From Dioscorea cayenensis subsp. rotundata (Eukaryota > Streptophyta > Magnoliopsida > Dioscoreales > Dioscoreaceae): DNA of 64,000 bases. Positions 47,776-60,100 of the stretch are shown here, one piece after another (position 1 is the stretch's first letter; each line of letters starts with the position of its first letter). The translations under genes were made by a program, and so were the position numbers. Where the stretch lies: contig NC_052487.1 in assembly GCF_009730915.1 (NCBI RefSeq), forward strand, positions 620,001-684,000, given 5' to 3'. A model generated the notes under the pieces. That model ran no database searches and was not told the DNA's origin. It worked only from the letters and a program-made list of their open reading frames with translations.

Positions 47776-50700
47776 CTAGATGAGTCTCAACTCATATTCA
47801 CCAGCCATGGTAATGTACCGCACCCATGGAAGGGCCTGGTATCCAGTTTTCTCAATGATTTTCAAATAGCGAACCTACATGTTGATGGAATTCAATTAGA
47901 AACAGTGAATAAAAGATCGAGTTGATTAAGGAAATGTATGAAACAATGTTAACACAAGAGAAAAGGGAGGATTAAAAAAAAAAAAAAAGATACCTGTATT
48001 CCAGATACAGTAAAGTATGGAATCTCAAACTTAACCCTAATAGGAGCCTTTTTCTCAGGTGAAGCTTCTTCAGCAGTTATACTTGGAAGGCTAAATTCCG
48101 CTCTCAACATATACTCCTACATATTCAAAGTTATCATCATTAGAACCATCAGAGACTGGACTGTTAAGTCTTTAAGCAAGTTAGGTAACCATAAAGATTT
48201 GCATTGATATTGCATGCGCATAGGCTTTATAATACCTTGCCACCAGGAAATGATTTTATTTTCCAAACTAAAGCATCCTTTTCAGGTGCATATGATGCAG
48301 ATCCCATTGAGGAACGGGCATTTGAATTGGTAGAATCTGAAGGAACAGGCAATTCAATTTCTACATTCGTTGCAGTGCTGCCAGGGGTTGCAAATAATAT
48401 AACAACAGTCACTGATTGTGAAAGAAAAATATCCAGGAAGACCAACGAAAAGAAAAAACAAAAGAAACTAGAAAGTTCCTTGCTCAACACAAAGTTTGAA
48501 AGACTGTGATTACCTTCTTTCCTTAAATTGGCTTCTAGCTTTTACCATTATCTCTATGCGACTTCTTGAGTGCCTTTCAACTTGAGCTTCCACCCAAATG
48601 AGAGGTTTAACCTGATGAAGCCAATATTAACTGATGATATGTTGAACAGCTCTAGAGATGATTGTTAGATGTAAGCAGCAACAAAAACAAACCTGTGTAT
48701 TTAGTCTATATGTCATGAGATCAAATGACCCATCAGGTGGGATAAAGGATATAGTCCGGTCATTTTCAAAACGAGCTAGACGCACACACCTAAAGATATG
48801 TAAGTTGTTAATATTTGTTGCACTGAATAATATTTTCACTGCAGGATAGAAAAGTATGCCTCCATACAACAGCAATACAACTTCAAAAACGTCAGAAAAA
48901 TCACTTACTGATGAAACTTAATGTCATCAAGATCTATTGCTTTCCCCTTTGTTGTCTGACCTTGAGCCTCCAAAAGCACTCGATCATTTAGCCCTAGCTT
49001 ACACTCAGGCATCCCACTGCATTCAAAATCAAGTAAATGGTTTAGGTACCATGAAGTGGCTGCAACATCAAGAGATAAGGCACCATTCATTTTTATTCAC
49101 CTATTTTACCTATGAAAATAAATATACCAACACAAACAAGAAATCAGCAGTAAGACAATAGAATAAATTAATGACTAGGGAACTTGAAACAGTCCGTTTC
49201 AGTGTAAGAACAAATGACTAACAGATGTATGTGTGATAGCATTAGGAATTTAGAAGATGCTTTATGATGGGGAGAAAAATTGAAAAACATTGGTTTAATA
49301 GTCATAAATATGGTGTCAGTATCAGTATGCAACATGAGCGATGAGTGATAAACTTGGTCATTTCCTGGATACTTCCGCATTTAGTCTATCCTTTACAATT
49401 CAAACCTATGGGAGCATTAGTTTTTTGTTGTAAATCTTAAGCGCATTAGCAAGAAGCCCCCACTTTTCAGAGTTTATTAGGTAATGCATATATATACATT
49501 ATAGTCCTCTTACTTATTTTATTAGGTAAAACAGATGTGATGCAGTATAGTCCTCTCACTTATTAGATTTTATGTAACGCATTATAGTTTGGTCATGGAG
49601 TCGTGCATCGCATGCATGTAGTGGGGCCTTAGTGGTTGGCCATTATCTGTATGGCATGGTAGTTATGGGAGTGAATGATAAATATCTAATAGAATCAATG
49701 GAGAGGCAGTTGATGGTTACACGCTCGAGGGCTCTTGATGACCAATTCCCCGCGATAAATAACCGACATGATGCGGTCCTCTCCAAGTTGGACACCCTTG
49801 CAGAAGTGTTTGAGACGTTACAGAACTCAATGGCATCACAACAAACAGTCACAGCCAATCAGATGGTGAAGGTCGCTAAACTTGAGAAGATTATGATGTC
49901 TCCACTATTACCTCTGCCGCCAACATTGTCGGCCAACCCGCCATCCCCACTTTCCACAACTTCAGAACACAGTTCCTCCATTATCACGGTGAATGTGCGA
50001 CCCCCAAAATTAGTTCCTTTATTCTCAGGAGAAAACGTGTGACCATTTCTTTTCGTTCCACCAAACACCGACCGAGCAACAGTTATGAATTGCCGCCTTC
50101 TACATGATGGGGCAAGCATTCCAATGGTACCATTGGATGCACCCTACGGCCCAACTATCGACATGGGAGGCGTTCGCGCGCCAAGCGGAGCTTCGCTTCA
50201 GATCGTCAGCTTTTGTCAACCATGTAGCCTAGTTGTATAAGATGAAACAACGCTCAACGGTGACCGACTACCTCACCGAGTTCGAGAGCTTGTCCAAAAG
50301 AATAGTTAGTCTCAGCCATTCCAATCTGCTCAACTGATTCTTATCTGGACTTCAAGAGGATATTCAACAGGAATTACACGACCGCAATCTCTTCACGAGG
50401 CGATAGGCATGGCAAACCTAGTTCAAGATAAATGCAATACCAGCCAACTTCAGGTGCCCCGTCTTCCTCCTCCGAGAGCACCAGCTCTTGCATCTTCCAC
50501 AGTTCAGAATGGAGGATGACCAACGGGCCTTCCAGTGAAGCATCTTACCCCATAGAAATGGCCGCACGGCGAGAAAAAGGACTCTGCTTTAACTGTGGTG
50601 CCAAGTTTACACCGCGACATCGTTGCCAACCACATTAGTCTGTGCCTTATAGTCGAGGGCGACGAAGAATCCTGTACCAAGGACAAACATGATTCACCAA

Positions 50701-53700
50701 TGCCAGATGACCCGGTCTCGATGAAGGCTCCCAGTGTGGATGCTGGCAACACTCCATGTATCTCATTCCATTCTCTTACCGGACAACTCGTTCCATCGAC
50801 ATTAAAGTTGTCTAGAACTATTCATGGACAAAAGGTTGTGGTACTAAGGGGGCGTTTGGTTGCAAGGAATGGAAAGGAGAGGATTGGAGAAGGAATGAAA
50901 ATGAGGGGGAATGGTAAAGGCATGGAATGAAAACTATGTTTGGTTGTAAAGGATTGAGAGGATAATGCATTGGGAATGAAAAAAGTAAAAGAAAAAAATA
51001 TAATAAAATGACTTTTATACCCTTGATGAATTAAAAAATATTATATATTAGGTTATATAATAATTAATTTTAAATTATAAAGTATTTTGAGTTGTATTAT
51101 TTATATTATAATTAAATATTTAAATTAAAATTTTTATTTTAATAATAAATAAAACTATTTATTTAATTGTTATTTGAATTGGATTATTGTTTTAACTATT
51201 ATTTATTATCATTTCATTTTAATTATTATTTTAATTAATAATAATAATTTAATTATTATTTATTATATTAAACATCCAAACATTCACAACTATTATTTAT
51301 TACTATTGGGTAATTTTGTCTTTTAACTCACAAAGAATAAGTAATCCTCATGTATTTAGTTTAAAACAATTCACATTAATTATTATTTACTTTAATTATT
51401 ATTATCTTTAATTACAATAATTAAATATTTTAATTAATTAAATCATATTAATTATTACAAATAATTATTTAAATTAATAAAACTTATAAAAAAGGGTAAA
51501 TAAGTAATTACCCTACATTCCTTCCCATTCCCCTCTCATTACCCCCAATTTTGGGGGGCATGAGGATGCCTCCTCCATGCCCTCTCCAAACCCATTCCCA
51601 TTGCCTAGTGGTGCACCCAAACATGGGCATAGCACTATTAATACATCATTCCATTCCCAATCCCCTCCCAGTCCGGATACCAAACACCCCCTAATTGATG
51701 GTGGATCGACAAACAATTTTATCCAATCTCGTTTGGCGACTCATCTCGGCCTCACAATTCAGCTGTCTCAGCATCTTCGAGTTACGGTGGAAAATGGGGA
51801 CTTCCTCAATTGTGTTGGTGCTAGCTTGGAGGTACCGCTAATGCTTAATGAAATTCTCTTCCCTGTTGGTTTGATGCTTCTTCCTATCTACGGAGCCAAT
51901 GTGATCCTTGGTGTAAAATGGATGGCAAGGCTAGGGCCAATCCTGTTTGACTATCAACATCTGTGGATGGAGATCGATTGGAAGGGACAACGTATCCGAT
52001 TCCAAGATGTTCAACAACCTACTTAACAATACATAACACCGTCAAGTTTGGCCAAGCTAGCTCAACCTGATGAGGGCACATGTTATTTTCATCTCCAAAT
52101 GATTTCCCAAGGTGGGGATACAACTCAGAACATCGGGCCCCAGGTACCCCCATTCATTTCATGCTCTCCTTCAAGTATTATTACAACAGTTTGCCATCGT
52201 CTTCAGTACCCCAACATGCCTTCCACCACCGCGGCCAACTGATTACCGGATACCTCTCCTGCCAAACTCTCCACCCCTCAACATGCGTCCATTTCGGTAT
52301 CCTCACTTTCAGAAATCGGAGATTAAAAAGCTTGTCGGACAGATGTTGCTTGAAAGGGTAAACCGACCTAGCACGAGCCCATTCTCGTCACCTTTATTGC
52401 TCGTCCGGAAGAAAGATGGGTCATAGGGTTTCTACGTTGACTACCAGTCTACCGCGCCCTCAACGCAATCACCATCAGCGATCAGTTCCCAATACCCACA
52501 ATTGATAAGTTGTTGGATGAAGTTGCTGGTGCCACTGTCTTCTCTAAATTGGACATGCGTGCAGGTTATCATCAAGTCCGGATCCATCCATCAGACGTGA
52601 AAAAGACGGCGTTCCGCACTCATGACAATCACTACGAGTTCACTATCATGTCATTTGGGCTTTCCAATGCACCATCAACATTTTAAGCGTTGATGAACTC
52701 CTTTTCCAGGGACTTCTGTGACGCTTTGTACTTGTGTTCTTTGATGATATATGAGTGTATAGCCGCTCCCAGGAGGCACATTTGGACCACATCTGCACCG
52801 TTCTTACTATCTTGCAGTCCAATTCTCTCTTCGGTAAACTAACTAAATGTGAATTTGGTTGTACATAAATTGGCTATTTAGAGCATCAACTCTCCGGCGA
52901 GGTGATAGCAATGAATCTTGACAAGGTTGCAGCAATCCGGGATTGGTCTCTTCCTAATTCATTGAAGAAGCTTCGAGGGTTTCTCGAACTCACAGACTAT
53001 TATTGCCGTTTCGTCCCCAATTACTCGTCGGTTGTAACCCCACTCAGAAATTTGTTTCAAAAGAACGCATTCCTCTGGAGTTCTGAAGCCTCCATTGCTT
53101 TCCAGCACTTGAAGGATGCTTTGATGGACACCATCTTAGCATTGCCTGATTTCAATAAGCCGTTTGTGGTGCAAACTAATGCCTCCGGATCCGGTATAGG
53201 TGTTGTTCTCTTGCAAAATCGACAACCACTAGCTTATTTCATCAAGCAACTCAAACCCCCACATGCGGACATCCGCAGCAAATGCACGGGAACTGTTTGC
53301 TATAACTAAGGCGATTAAGAAGTGGAGGTTGGTCGGCGTTTCATAGTGGAGGCCAACCATCAAAGTTTTCATGCCTTATTACACCAAACGATTCAAACAT
53401 CCGAGCAACAAAGGTGCCAGGATACGATTTTGACACCGTCCATAAACCAAGTGTTGCCAGCGGTCCAGCGAATGCACTTTCCCAATTATCCGAGAATTCT
53501 TTCAACTCTTTCTCAGCCACGACGCAATCAATTGTTGTAATTTATGACGCCATTTGCCAAGCTTATAAGTCAAATTCGGATGCAGCAAAGCTATACGAAG
53601 CGGTCCAACAAAGTCCTATAGATCATCCGGGATTCTCCATTAAAGATGGGTTGTTATTTTACAAAGAAAGCGTCTATGTTTTGGCCAAGTTTCACAATTC

Positions 53701-56700
53701 GCCCACAAGGGGGCATGCTGGGCTCAACGAACACTAGTGTGGTTAGCAGTGGTGTTCTTCTAGCCGGGACTTCGAAAGTTTATCCAGGACTTTGTCGCGA
53801 AATGTCACACTTGCCAGACAATTAATCCATTCAACCGCACGCCTCAAGGACTACTTCAACCGCTTAGGATTTTTGGCAAGATATGGGACCCCGTGTCTGT
53901 AGACTTCATCACACATTACCACCATCCGAAGGAAAGACTACAATATCAGTAGTTGTGGACCGCCTTACCAAACATGGGCACTTCTCAACACTCGATCCTA
54001 GGTTCACGACTCCCCAAGTTGTAGAGATCTTTGTTCATGATATAGTCCAACTTCACAGTATTCTTTCAAATATCATCTCCAATCAGGACCCCATATACAT
54101 GAGTACTTTTGGAGCAAGTTATTTAAAATTCAAGGCACGGTGTTAGCCATGAGCAGCGCCTATCACCCTCAAATTGACAGACAAACGAAATTTTTAAACC
54201 GTTATTTGGAAGATTAACTCCGTTGCTTCGTTGCCAACCAACCCCATCGCTGGTCACGACTATTGCCATGGGTCAAGTGGCAATATAACACTTTGTGGCA
54301 CTCAGCTATTCGCATGTCCCTTATGAAGCAGTATTCAAATGGACCCCTCCTTCATTGCTTGATTATATTTCTGGCTCCACACACGTGGTGGCTATCGACG
54401 ACCTCTTAACAGCACTCTGAGGTGCTATCCACTCTTCGTAGTAACCTACCGCATGCGCTGAACAGGATGTCAAACCAAGATAATGCCCGCCGTTCCGACG
54501 CAACCTTTAGCATTGGAGATTGGGTTTTCCTTTGTCTACAACCATACAGCCAGTCTTCCGCAAAGGCGCTCAATCACACCACCAAGTTGTCCCGACACTT
54601 CTTCAGTCCATTCCAAATCATAAAGCGCATAGGCGTTTTGGCTTATCATCTATCATTACCTTCGTCGGCTCACTTTCATGACATGTTTCAAGCTCTGCCA
54701 GGGAGATCACACTTCTCAACAAGCACCTCTCCCGGATATCTTTAACCACCATCCAGTCCTCCACCTAATGCACGTCCACATCTTTCGAACTATTTTGCGT
54801 CAAGGGCACTTAATCCGACTGCTAGTTATCCAATGGGCACATCATCCAGTTGATGAGGCTACCTTGGAGGATGCCGACGTCCTTTCCTCCACATATCTTG
54901 ATTTACACCTTGAGGACAAGGTGCAATCTCTAGGGGAGGCCAATGTTGCGAATCTGAAGCACATTAGCAAGAAGTCCCCCTCACTTTTCAAATTTTATTA
55001 TGTAATGCATATATAATGCATTATAGTCTTCTTACTTATTTTATTAGGTAAAGCAGATGTAATGCATTATAGTCCTCACTTATTAGATTTTATGTAAGGT
55101 CGCATACATGTAGTGGGGTCTTAGTGGTTGGTTATAATTGCCACGTGGCATTATCTGTATGGGATGGTAGTTATGGGAGTGAATGATAAATATCTAATAG
55201 AATCAATGGAGAAGTAGGATGAATCCTCTCCAATTTCTCTTCTTCTCATTCTACTCCACTTATCTTTTCTAATTCTCCCTTTCTCCAATCTATCCACCTT
55301 TCCTCTCTTCGTTAATTCCCGAAGGCATCTTGCGCGCATCATTTTTGCATCTAAGTTCCCCCTGAATCCACAGTTACACTTGTACCAATTCTCAAGGTAA
55401 CAAACCAGATTATTTCCTCGAAAATAATCCATGCACTTGAGATGGGGGCTAACTATAAGTCTTTTTTATTTCAATCAACACGTTGATAGTTCCCCACCTC
55501 CTAGTTGATATAACTTCCTAATCTCCGAATTATAAAACTAAACAAGAAGTTAAAACACCAACCCTTGAATTCTTTTTTCTTTTTAAGCTTAATATGATCA
55601 TGAAAAGAGTGACTTTGCTGACCATACAAAAAGGAATTCTATGCGAGATTCAACAACACAATATGGACAGAAAGATGTATGGTGATGGCTTGCTAAAAGC
55701 TTGTAAATACCAGCATTCAATATTGGCTATCTAGTTTCCGAAAATAATAGCCAGCCATCAAAACTTCAAAGCTTGTAACAATTTAATCAACAAGGGCCAA
55801 GCATGTCAAAAAGCTGTGATGCTCTAATAGAGCAACCAAATAAACATTTTCCCTTACTTCAAATAATAGCAATTTGCAAAAAGGAAAAGGTGGCTCACCT
55901 TAAGTAGGTCCTCATTTTTAATGCTCCAACTACATCAGACCGGATAATCTGTCCATTGCTATTGACAAGTATGTTAACACTTTCCACAACATCCAAGAAT
56001 ACCTGGAAAAATATATATGTGATAAGAAAAAAGAATTGATACTTTTGAAATAGCATCACAAGAGTATTATCTTATTACATGGGAAAAGAGATCAAACAAC
56101 CTACTTCATTTTTCTTGTATCTCACTCCTTCACTACGCCATGACACTGCATTTGTGACAGCCATCGGTGGCCTCTGTGTTACTTCCATTCTATACGCATC
56201 TGTCTTAATAAACTCACTAAGAATTTTCGCCTCAGTGTACTGAGGATACCCAAAGTCCATCATCTCATCCAGCAACTCATACTGCCCAAACCACACAAAC
56301 AAATTGCTAAAAACTCATTGTGCCGTCTAATTAACATCTAAGCATGCATCAAAACAAAGTTTCAAATTTTCATACCACAGCTACAAAGTTATCCCTCAAT
56401 GATTCCTCCTGCAATTCCTCAAAGTAATGCTTGAAGACCTACATTGAAAGAGCTTCAATGAAGCTATTCACAGATTAAAAGTGAAGAACCCTAGCAGAAG
56501 TAAGCTCACATCAATGACGCGATGGAGAAAGAGGAGGATGCTGACGGCGTTACAGTTCTGACGGGCGGCTGTCATCAAGAAGACGTTGCTGTGCTGCACG
56601 AACATATAGCTCACGCCATTGTCATACACCACAGGATCATGCGAGCCCGGGTCCCCCTGTTCACAAAAAAACAAGGAAACCAAGGTATTCTAGAGATCGA

Positions 56701-56877
56701 ATCACACAATCGCCATTGAAATTGAGAGAAGCCCGTGATAACAACTACCTCCTTCTCGATGAGCTTGGTGAAGAAGCGCTCCGCCTGAGAGGCAGAGACA
56801 TCGCCGCGATAGTCCCGCCAAATGAGGACTCGTCCCTTGATGTCGAGGAGGAACAGCGCCGAGACGGCGCCCGCCAT
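47776..56877 (-). CDS. AP1M2: AP-1 complex subunit mu (AP1M, HAPLESS13 type)
   Basis: This is the medium (mu) adaptin of the AP-1 clathrin adaptor. It selects YxxPhi cargo at the trans-Golgi/early endosome and is needed for pollen function and cytokinesis. Eleven exons: 56877-56749, 56656-56510, 56438-56376, 56281-56105, 56002-55899, 49016-48909, 48789-48693, 48611-48514, 48377-48236, 48116-47994 and 47874-47776. They total 1,287 bases and give exactly the family length of 428 aa. The N-terminal longin domain begins [20 protein letters not shown]. The mu-homology domain runs from about residue 168 to the end, with [39 protein letters not shown] and the terminal [13 protein letters not shown]. 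These identify AP-1 mu, not AP-2 mu. Intron 5 is 6.9 kb long because of a retrotransposon inserted in the opposite orientation. No exon is damaged, so the gene looks functional. Confidence 0.96.
49426..49704 (+). repeat. 5' LTR, truncated
   Basis: It starts TGTTGTAAATCTTAAG and matches the 3' LTR through ATAGAATCAATGGAGA, then changes abruptly to gag-like coding sequence. The last roughly 130 bases of the LTR are missing. It carries an extra stretch of about 30 bases (near 49580-49610) that the 3' copy lacks, while the 3' copy has an extra CACGTGG segment. Confidence 0.8.
49705..50640 (+). pseudogene. Broken gag region with zinc knuckle
   Basis: After a coiled region rich in Leu and Thr, the frame shifts near 50040 into a recognisable capsid-like stretch ([20 protein letters not shown], then LTEFESL). 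This is interrupted by at least two stops. A CCHC-like zinc knuckle, [14 protein letters not shown], lies at about 50583-50624. The gag cannot be translated as one protein. Confidence 0.75.
50641..54943 (+). pseudogene. Broken pol region: protease, RT, RNase H, integrase, chromodomain remnant
   Basis: The protease core is split by a MITE: VVVL ends at 50846 and [10 protein letters not shown] resumes after 51691. The RT palm ([13 protein letters not shown] near 52550 and [12 protein letters not shown] near 52650) is followed by a stop at 52683. The catalytic YVDD-type box is not intact. RNase H-like sequence ([18 protein letters not shown], then [18 protein letters not shown]) lies at 52960-53210. 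Integrase HHCC zinc-finger pieces (GHAG near 53715 and CHTC near 53803) and [14 protein letters not shown] near 53950 are out of frame with each other. The C-terminus ([10 protein letters not shown], then [20 protein letters not shown]) recalls the chromovirus GPY/chromodomain end. The chain is broken by multiple stops. Confidence 0.8.
50848..51691. mobile_element. PIF/Harbinger-type MITE nested in the retrotransposon
   Basis: The element is 844 bases and non-coding. It begins GGGGGCGTTTGGT and ends ACCAAACACCCCC, with a TAA duplication on each side (50845-50847 and 51692-51694). The 3-bp TWA duplication and GGGGGTGTTTGGT terminus are typical of PIF/Harbinger MITEs. It splits the protease active-site region of the host retroelement, so it is younger than the retrotransposon. 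The middle (about 51,000-51,480) is very AT-rich. Confidence 0.88.
54944..55341 (+). repeat. 3' LTR
   Basis: It starts TGTTGCGAATCTGAAG directly after the polypurine tract and has a proposed end at CA (55340-55341), giving 398 bases. The last part has no counterpart in the 5' LTR, so the end is inferred from the TG...CA rule and the TTTTT that follows. An end near 55405 is also possible. Confidence 0.65.
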
Positions 56878-57123
56878 TGCTCTCCGTTTAGGGCTTCTCG
56901 AGGATTAGATCTCAACTGGACCTCTGAATCTCGAAGAGGCCGCGATCGCCATTGCTGGGATCTCAAGAGCTCGAGAATGAGAAGTGCTCAAAACGACAAT
57001 GAAAATAAATTAGGAATTTAATTTTCTAAATTTTTTTTAATAAATAAAAATATATTTTAAAATTAAATTATTCATAATATTTTAACAACCAAAAGAATGA
57101 TATTTGTGTTGTCAAAAAATAAA
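56878..57123. promoter_or_regulatory. AP1M upstream region
   Basis: This is the short upstream flank of AP1M before the Mutator-like element begins. The first 120 bases are GC-rich (likely 5' UTR, minus strand), followed by AT-rich DNA. The element at 57124 therefore sits about 250 bases upstream of the AP1M start codon and probably inside its promoter. Confidence 0.5.
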
Positions 57124-60100
57124 GTGGAAATTGTAAAAAAAACCCTACAACTTTGCCAAATTGCCAAACAAACCCCCATAGTTTCGGAATACCCAAAAAC
57201 CCCTTCCTTTTCAACTCTATGATTTTGAAACCCCAAAGTACGTATGACGATTAAAGCGGAGTGTATTTAAAATTTTATGGACGAAAATGCCCTTGCACGA
57301 AGTCGTGGGATCGCACCCATTTCGGTGTGAGAAGAAGTGGGTGGGTTTTTTTCTTAGGCATTACAATTTGCTTGTCTTCTCTCAACTCGCGACTCCAGCT
57401 CAACTCGCGTCTCCACTCTTCTCTTCCCACCCAGACTCTTCCCTTTCCACCGGCGTCTCGAAGAAGAAGTCCCGTGCAAGTATTCGACGATTTTCGTCAC
57501 TTTGCGATCTAAGGTATTCATTATGGTTTTTGTTAACTATTCATTACGAAGAGACATTTTTTTCGGTTTTTGGTTTGTGATTTTGTTTTTTTGTTGGAAG
57601 ACATTGAAGCTTTCGAGGGGATTAATCGGTGGGGTTTTTGTTAGTCTGCAGGAGATGTCTCGGCTAGGGTTTTTTTGTTTTGTTTTTACATTTTCGTCTA
57701 TGTATACGATCGAAATGGTTTTCCGATTGTTGTGCTTTGTGTAATGTTTATAATCTACGTTTACCCTTTCAGTTGATATGGTTGCAGTTGTAAAAAAATG
57801 AGGGTCTCCGTTTAAACAATGAGCTTTTACCGCTTAAGTTAGTTCGTCTCCATTTAATTATTTGTATCTCTGTTTAATAGTATGCGTCACTGCTTAAAAA
57901 ATGATATCAGTGTTTAAGAACTGAGTGTTTACCGTTTAACAAATTACATTTCCGGAACCTATTCGACCTCTGTATCGACATTCTAATATGAACTTGTATA
58001 TCTCGACAGCGGAACCTATTCGACCTCTGTATCGACATGGAGTTGGGCGAGTCGGCGATCAAAAGTACCCGCTTGTTCACGACACTCGAAGCCCCACGAC
58101 GGAAAAAAAGGAAGTGTCGATCGCAGTGCGTCTATGTCATGCGGTTTATCGAGCGATTACTCAGCCGGGTGAGAAGCTACGGGTACATGCAGACCGAGCG
58201 TCCCTTATCTGCGATTAAGGTATGTTTCCCGCATACTTAGGGAGGGAGGCGCAGGCATCACGGCCCGGAGGGAGTCTTGCAAGCGGGTTCTTAGTCATTC
58301 TTTCTATATTTGTATACACGATTCTTTCTTTAATAATCCAGATTCATTGTTTAACATACACTTTCGGTGTTTAAGTATATAGTTCATTGTGTAAATATCA
58401 ATGTAATTGTTTAAACTCCGCTTTTCTCGTGTAAAAAAGCGAACCGAGGGGAGTGTACGCATAGCGGGGTCATAGTCATTGTATAGGGTGTAATAGTTTC
58501 AAATGTAAACCGGTTTTAAATTCAATTCATTTTTCCGAAGAACATGACAAATTTTTGTCAATGTAAATGTACATGTATCTAAATTCAATTAAATTCATTC
58601 TATTTCGTTTTGAGGTTCTGTTCTTGTTGGATGATATTGTAGTCCAGAGGTACATTATCGGGTAGGGTTCTGTTTCATTTTTCATTTTCATTATTGGCTA
58701 ATATCAACATTCATTTTAAGCGTATAATGATAACTTTTTGCCCTTTAACTTTCGTTTTCTCTGTTTAAGTTTAGCTTTCTCTGTTTAAATTTAATATTTT
58801 TCCGTTTAAAAATATCCTTATTATTTAATAATATCAATGTAATTACAACAAAAAAATATACTTAATATTTTTCTGTTTAAAAATATCCTTATTACTTAAT
58901 AATCTCTTATAGAGTGTAATGTAATGTTCCGATTTTTTTATGTGCGACGGGAGTGGAAACGCTTGGGGGAACCGAGCGTGTATTAGTGCAGCTAGGGGAA
59001 CCGCTAGCACCATCCCGTTAGTACATTTTAAGCGGATACAAATTTATTTTTAAACGATAAAAAAATAATGAGTTAAACAGAGAATAAAAATATTTAAAAG
59101 CGTAAGAGATATATTTAAATATAAAGTTCAATATTTAAACAATAATAAGAAGTATATACACAATGCCTAGTCGGCACATGATTCATTCCACGATCTGCGA
59201 TTGTGACTCGAAACGTGGCAATGGCTACAACGCAACTTGCGGACCTCGGGACGCTACGACTCGATCCTCTTTCGTCTAGGACACCCAGGTTGCCTTCTCG
59301 TCACAGAGTGATCGCATAACGCGATTCGCGATTTTCATCCATCGACTGTCATTGTCTCGGTATGGGGAATATAGCTTCCTTATACGCCATTTTTGAAGTC
59401 GAAGCTTCCTTCCACGATCACCCGGGTGTTTCTCGTTCTTCAAGAATTTGAAGTCAAAAATTCCTTTTGATTGCAAAAATTCCTAAGTGCGTCTCGAAAT
59501 GTTCAACGCCTTCAAAACATTGTCCAATATCCAACGACAACACTTGCACTGATCGGATGAGGAAGGAAGGCATGCCACACCCTCGAGCTCACCATGATGT
59601 GGAGCAGGCGATGCCGGATTCGAAATTCCCCGCCAACACTTTAGTTTAAACGAACACGATCAATATTTAAACAGAGACACAAAAATATTTAAACGATAAA
59701 CATAAATCTTAAACGTTAAAAACAAAAAAAGTTAAATAATAAGTTAATAAGTTAATCGGAGACAATAGTGTTTAAATGGAAACTTGATAAATATAAAGCA
59801 GATGACGTGGGATAATAAACAATAATTAACTTCTACAACTATATAAACATAAAGCGAGAAGAAACTTACAACGAGAAGAACTCGCTTTTCGATGAGGGAT
59901 ACGATGCCACATTATCCGTCTCAACAACAAGATCAACAACGAACATTTGAAGATGGAGTGCACGTGACACATGCGTCTGGAAGTCAACCTCGCTTTTATA
60001 TGAGACATACTGTTTTATGTCCATCAGGGTGTGATAAACTTCACCCCTGACACGGGAAATATCAAGACCCCATCGCTCACATATTTCATGCCTAACATCG

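Larger units (their letters stand above)
49426..55341 (+). mobile_element. Decayed Ty3-type (chromovirus-like) LTR retrotransposon in AP1M intron 5
   Basis: The element lies antisense to AP1M. The 3' LTR (54944-55341) follows a polypurine tract (AGGGGAGGC at 54932-54940) and both LTRs begin TGTTG. Domain order is gag, zinc knuckle, protease, reverse transcriptase, RNase H, integrase, then a remnant chromodomain; integrase after RNase H is the Ty3 order. Many stops and frame changes break gag and pol, so it is dead. The 5' LTR match stops at about 49704 and no primer-binding site follows, showing a deletion of the LTR end plus leader. TTTTT at 49421-49425 and 55342-55346 could be the 5-bp TSD, but this is weak because of low complexity. 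The LTR copies differ by several indels, so the insertion is old. Confidence 0.88.

Noticed and set aside
55151-55432. Minus-strand 93-aa frame across the 3' LTR end
   Set aside because: It is a shadow of the LTR, spans the inferred element border and has no domain.
57261-57744. Plus-strand frames of 80-97 aa in the Mutator-like element as genes
   Set aside because: They overlap in several frames, are Ser/Phe-biased and have no recognisable domain. They look like GC/CT-rich leader sequence of the element.
57790-59800. GTTTAA words as telomere-like repeats
   Set aside because: The plant telomere repeat is TTTAGGG. These words lack the G-triplet, are not tandem and reverse orientation at the element centre.
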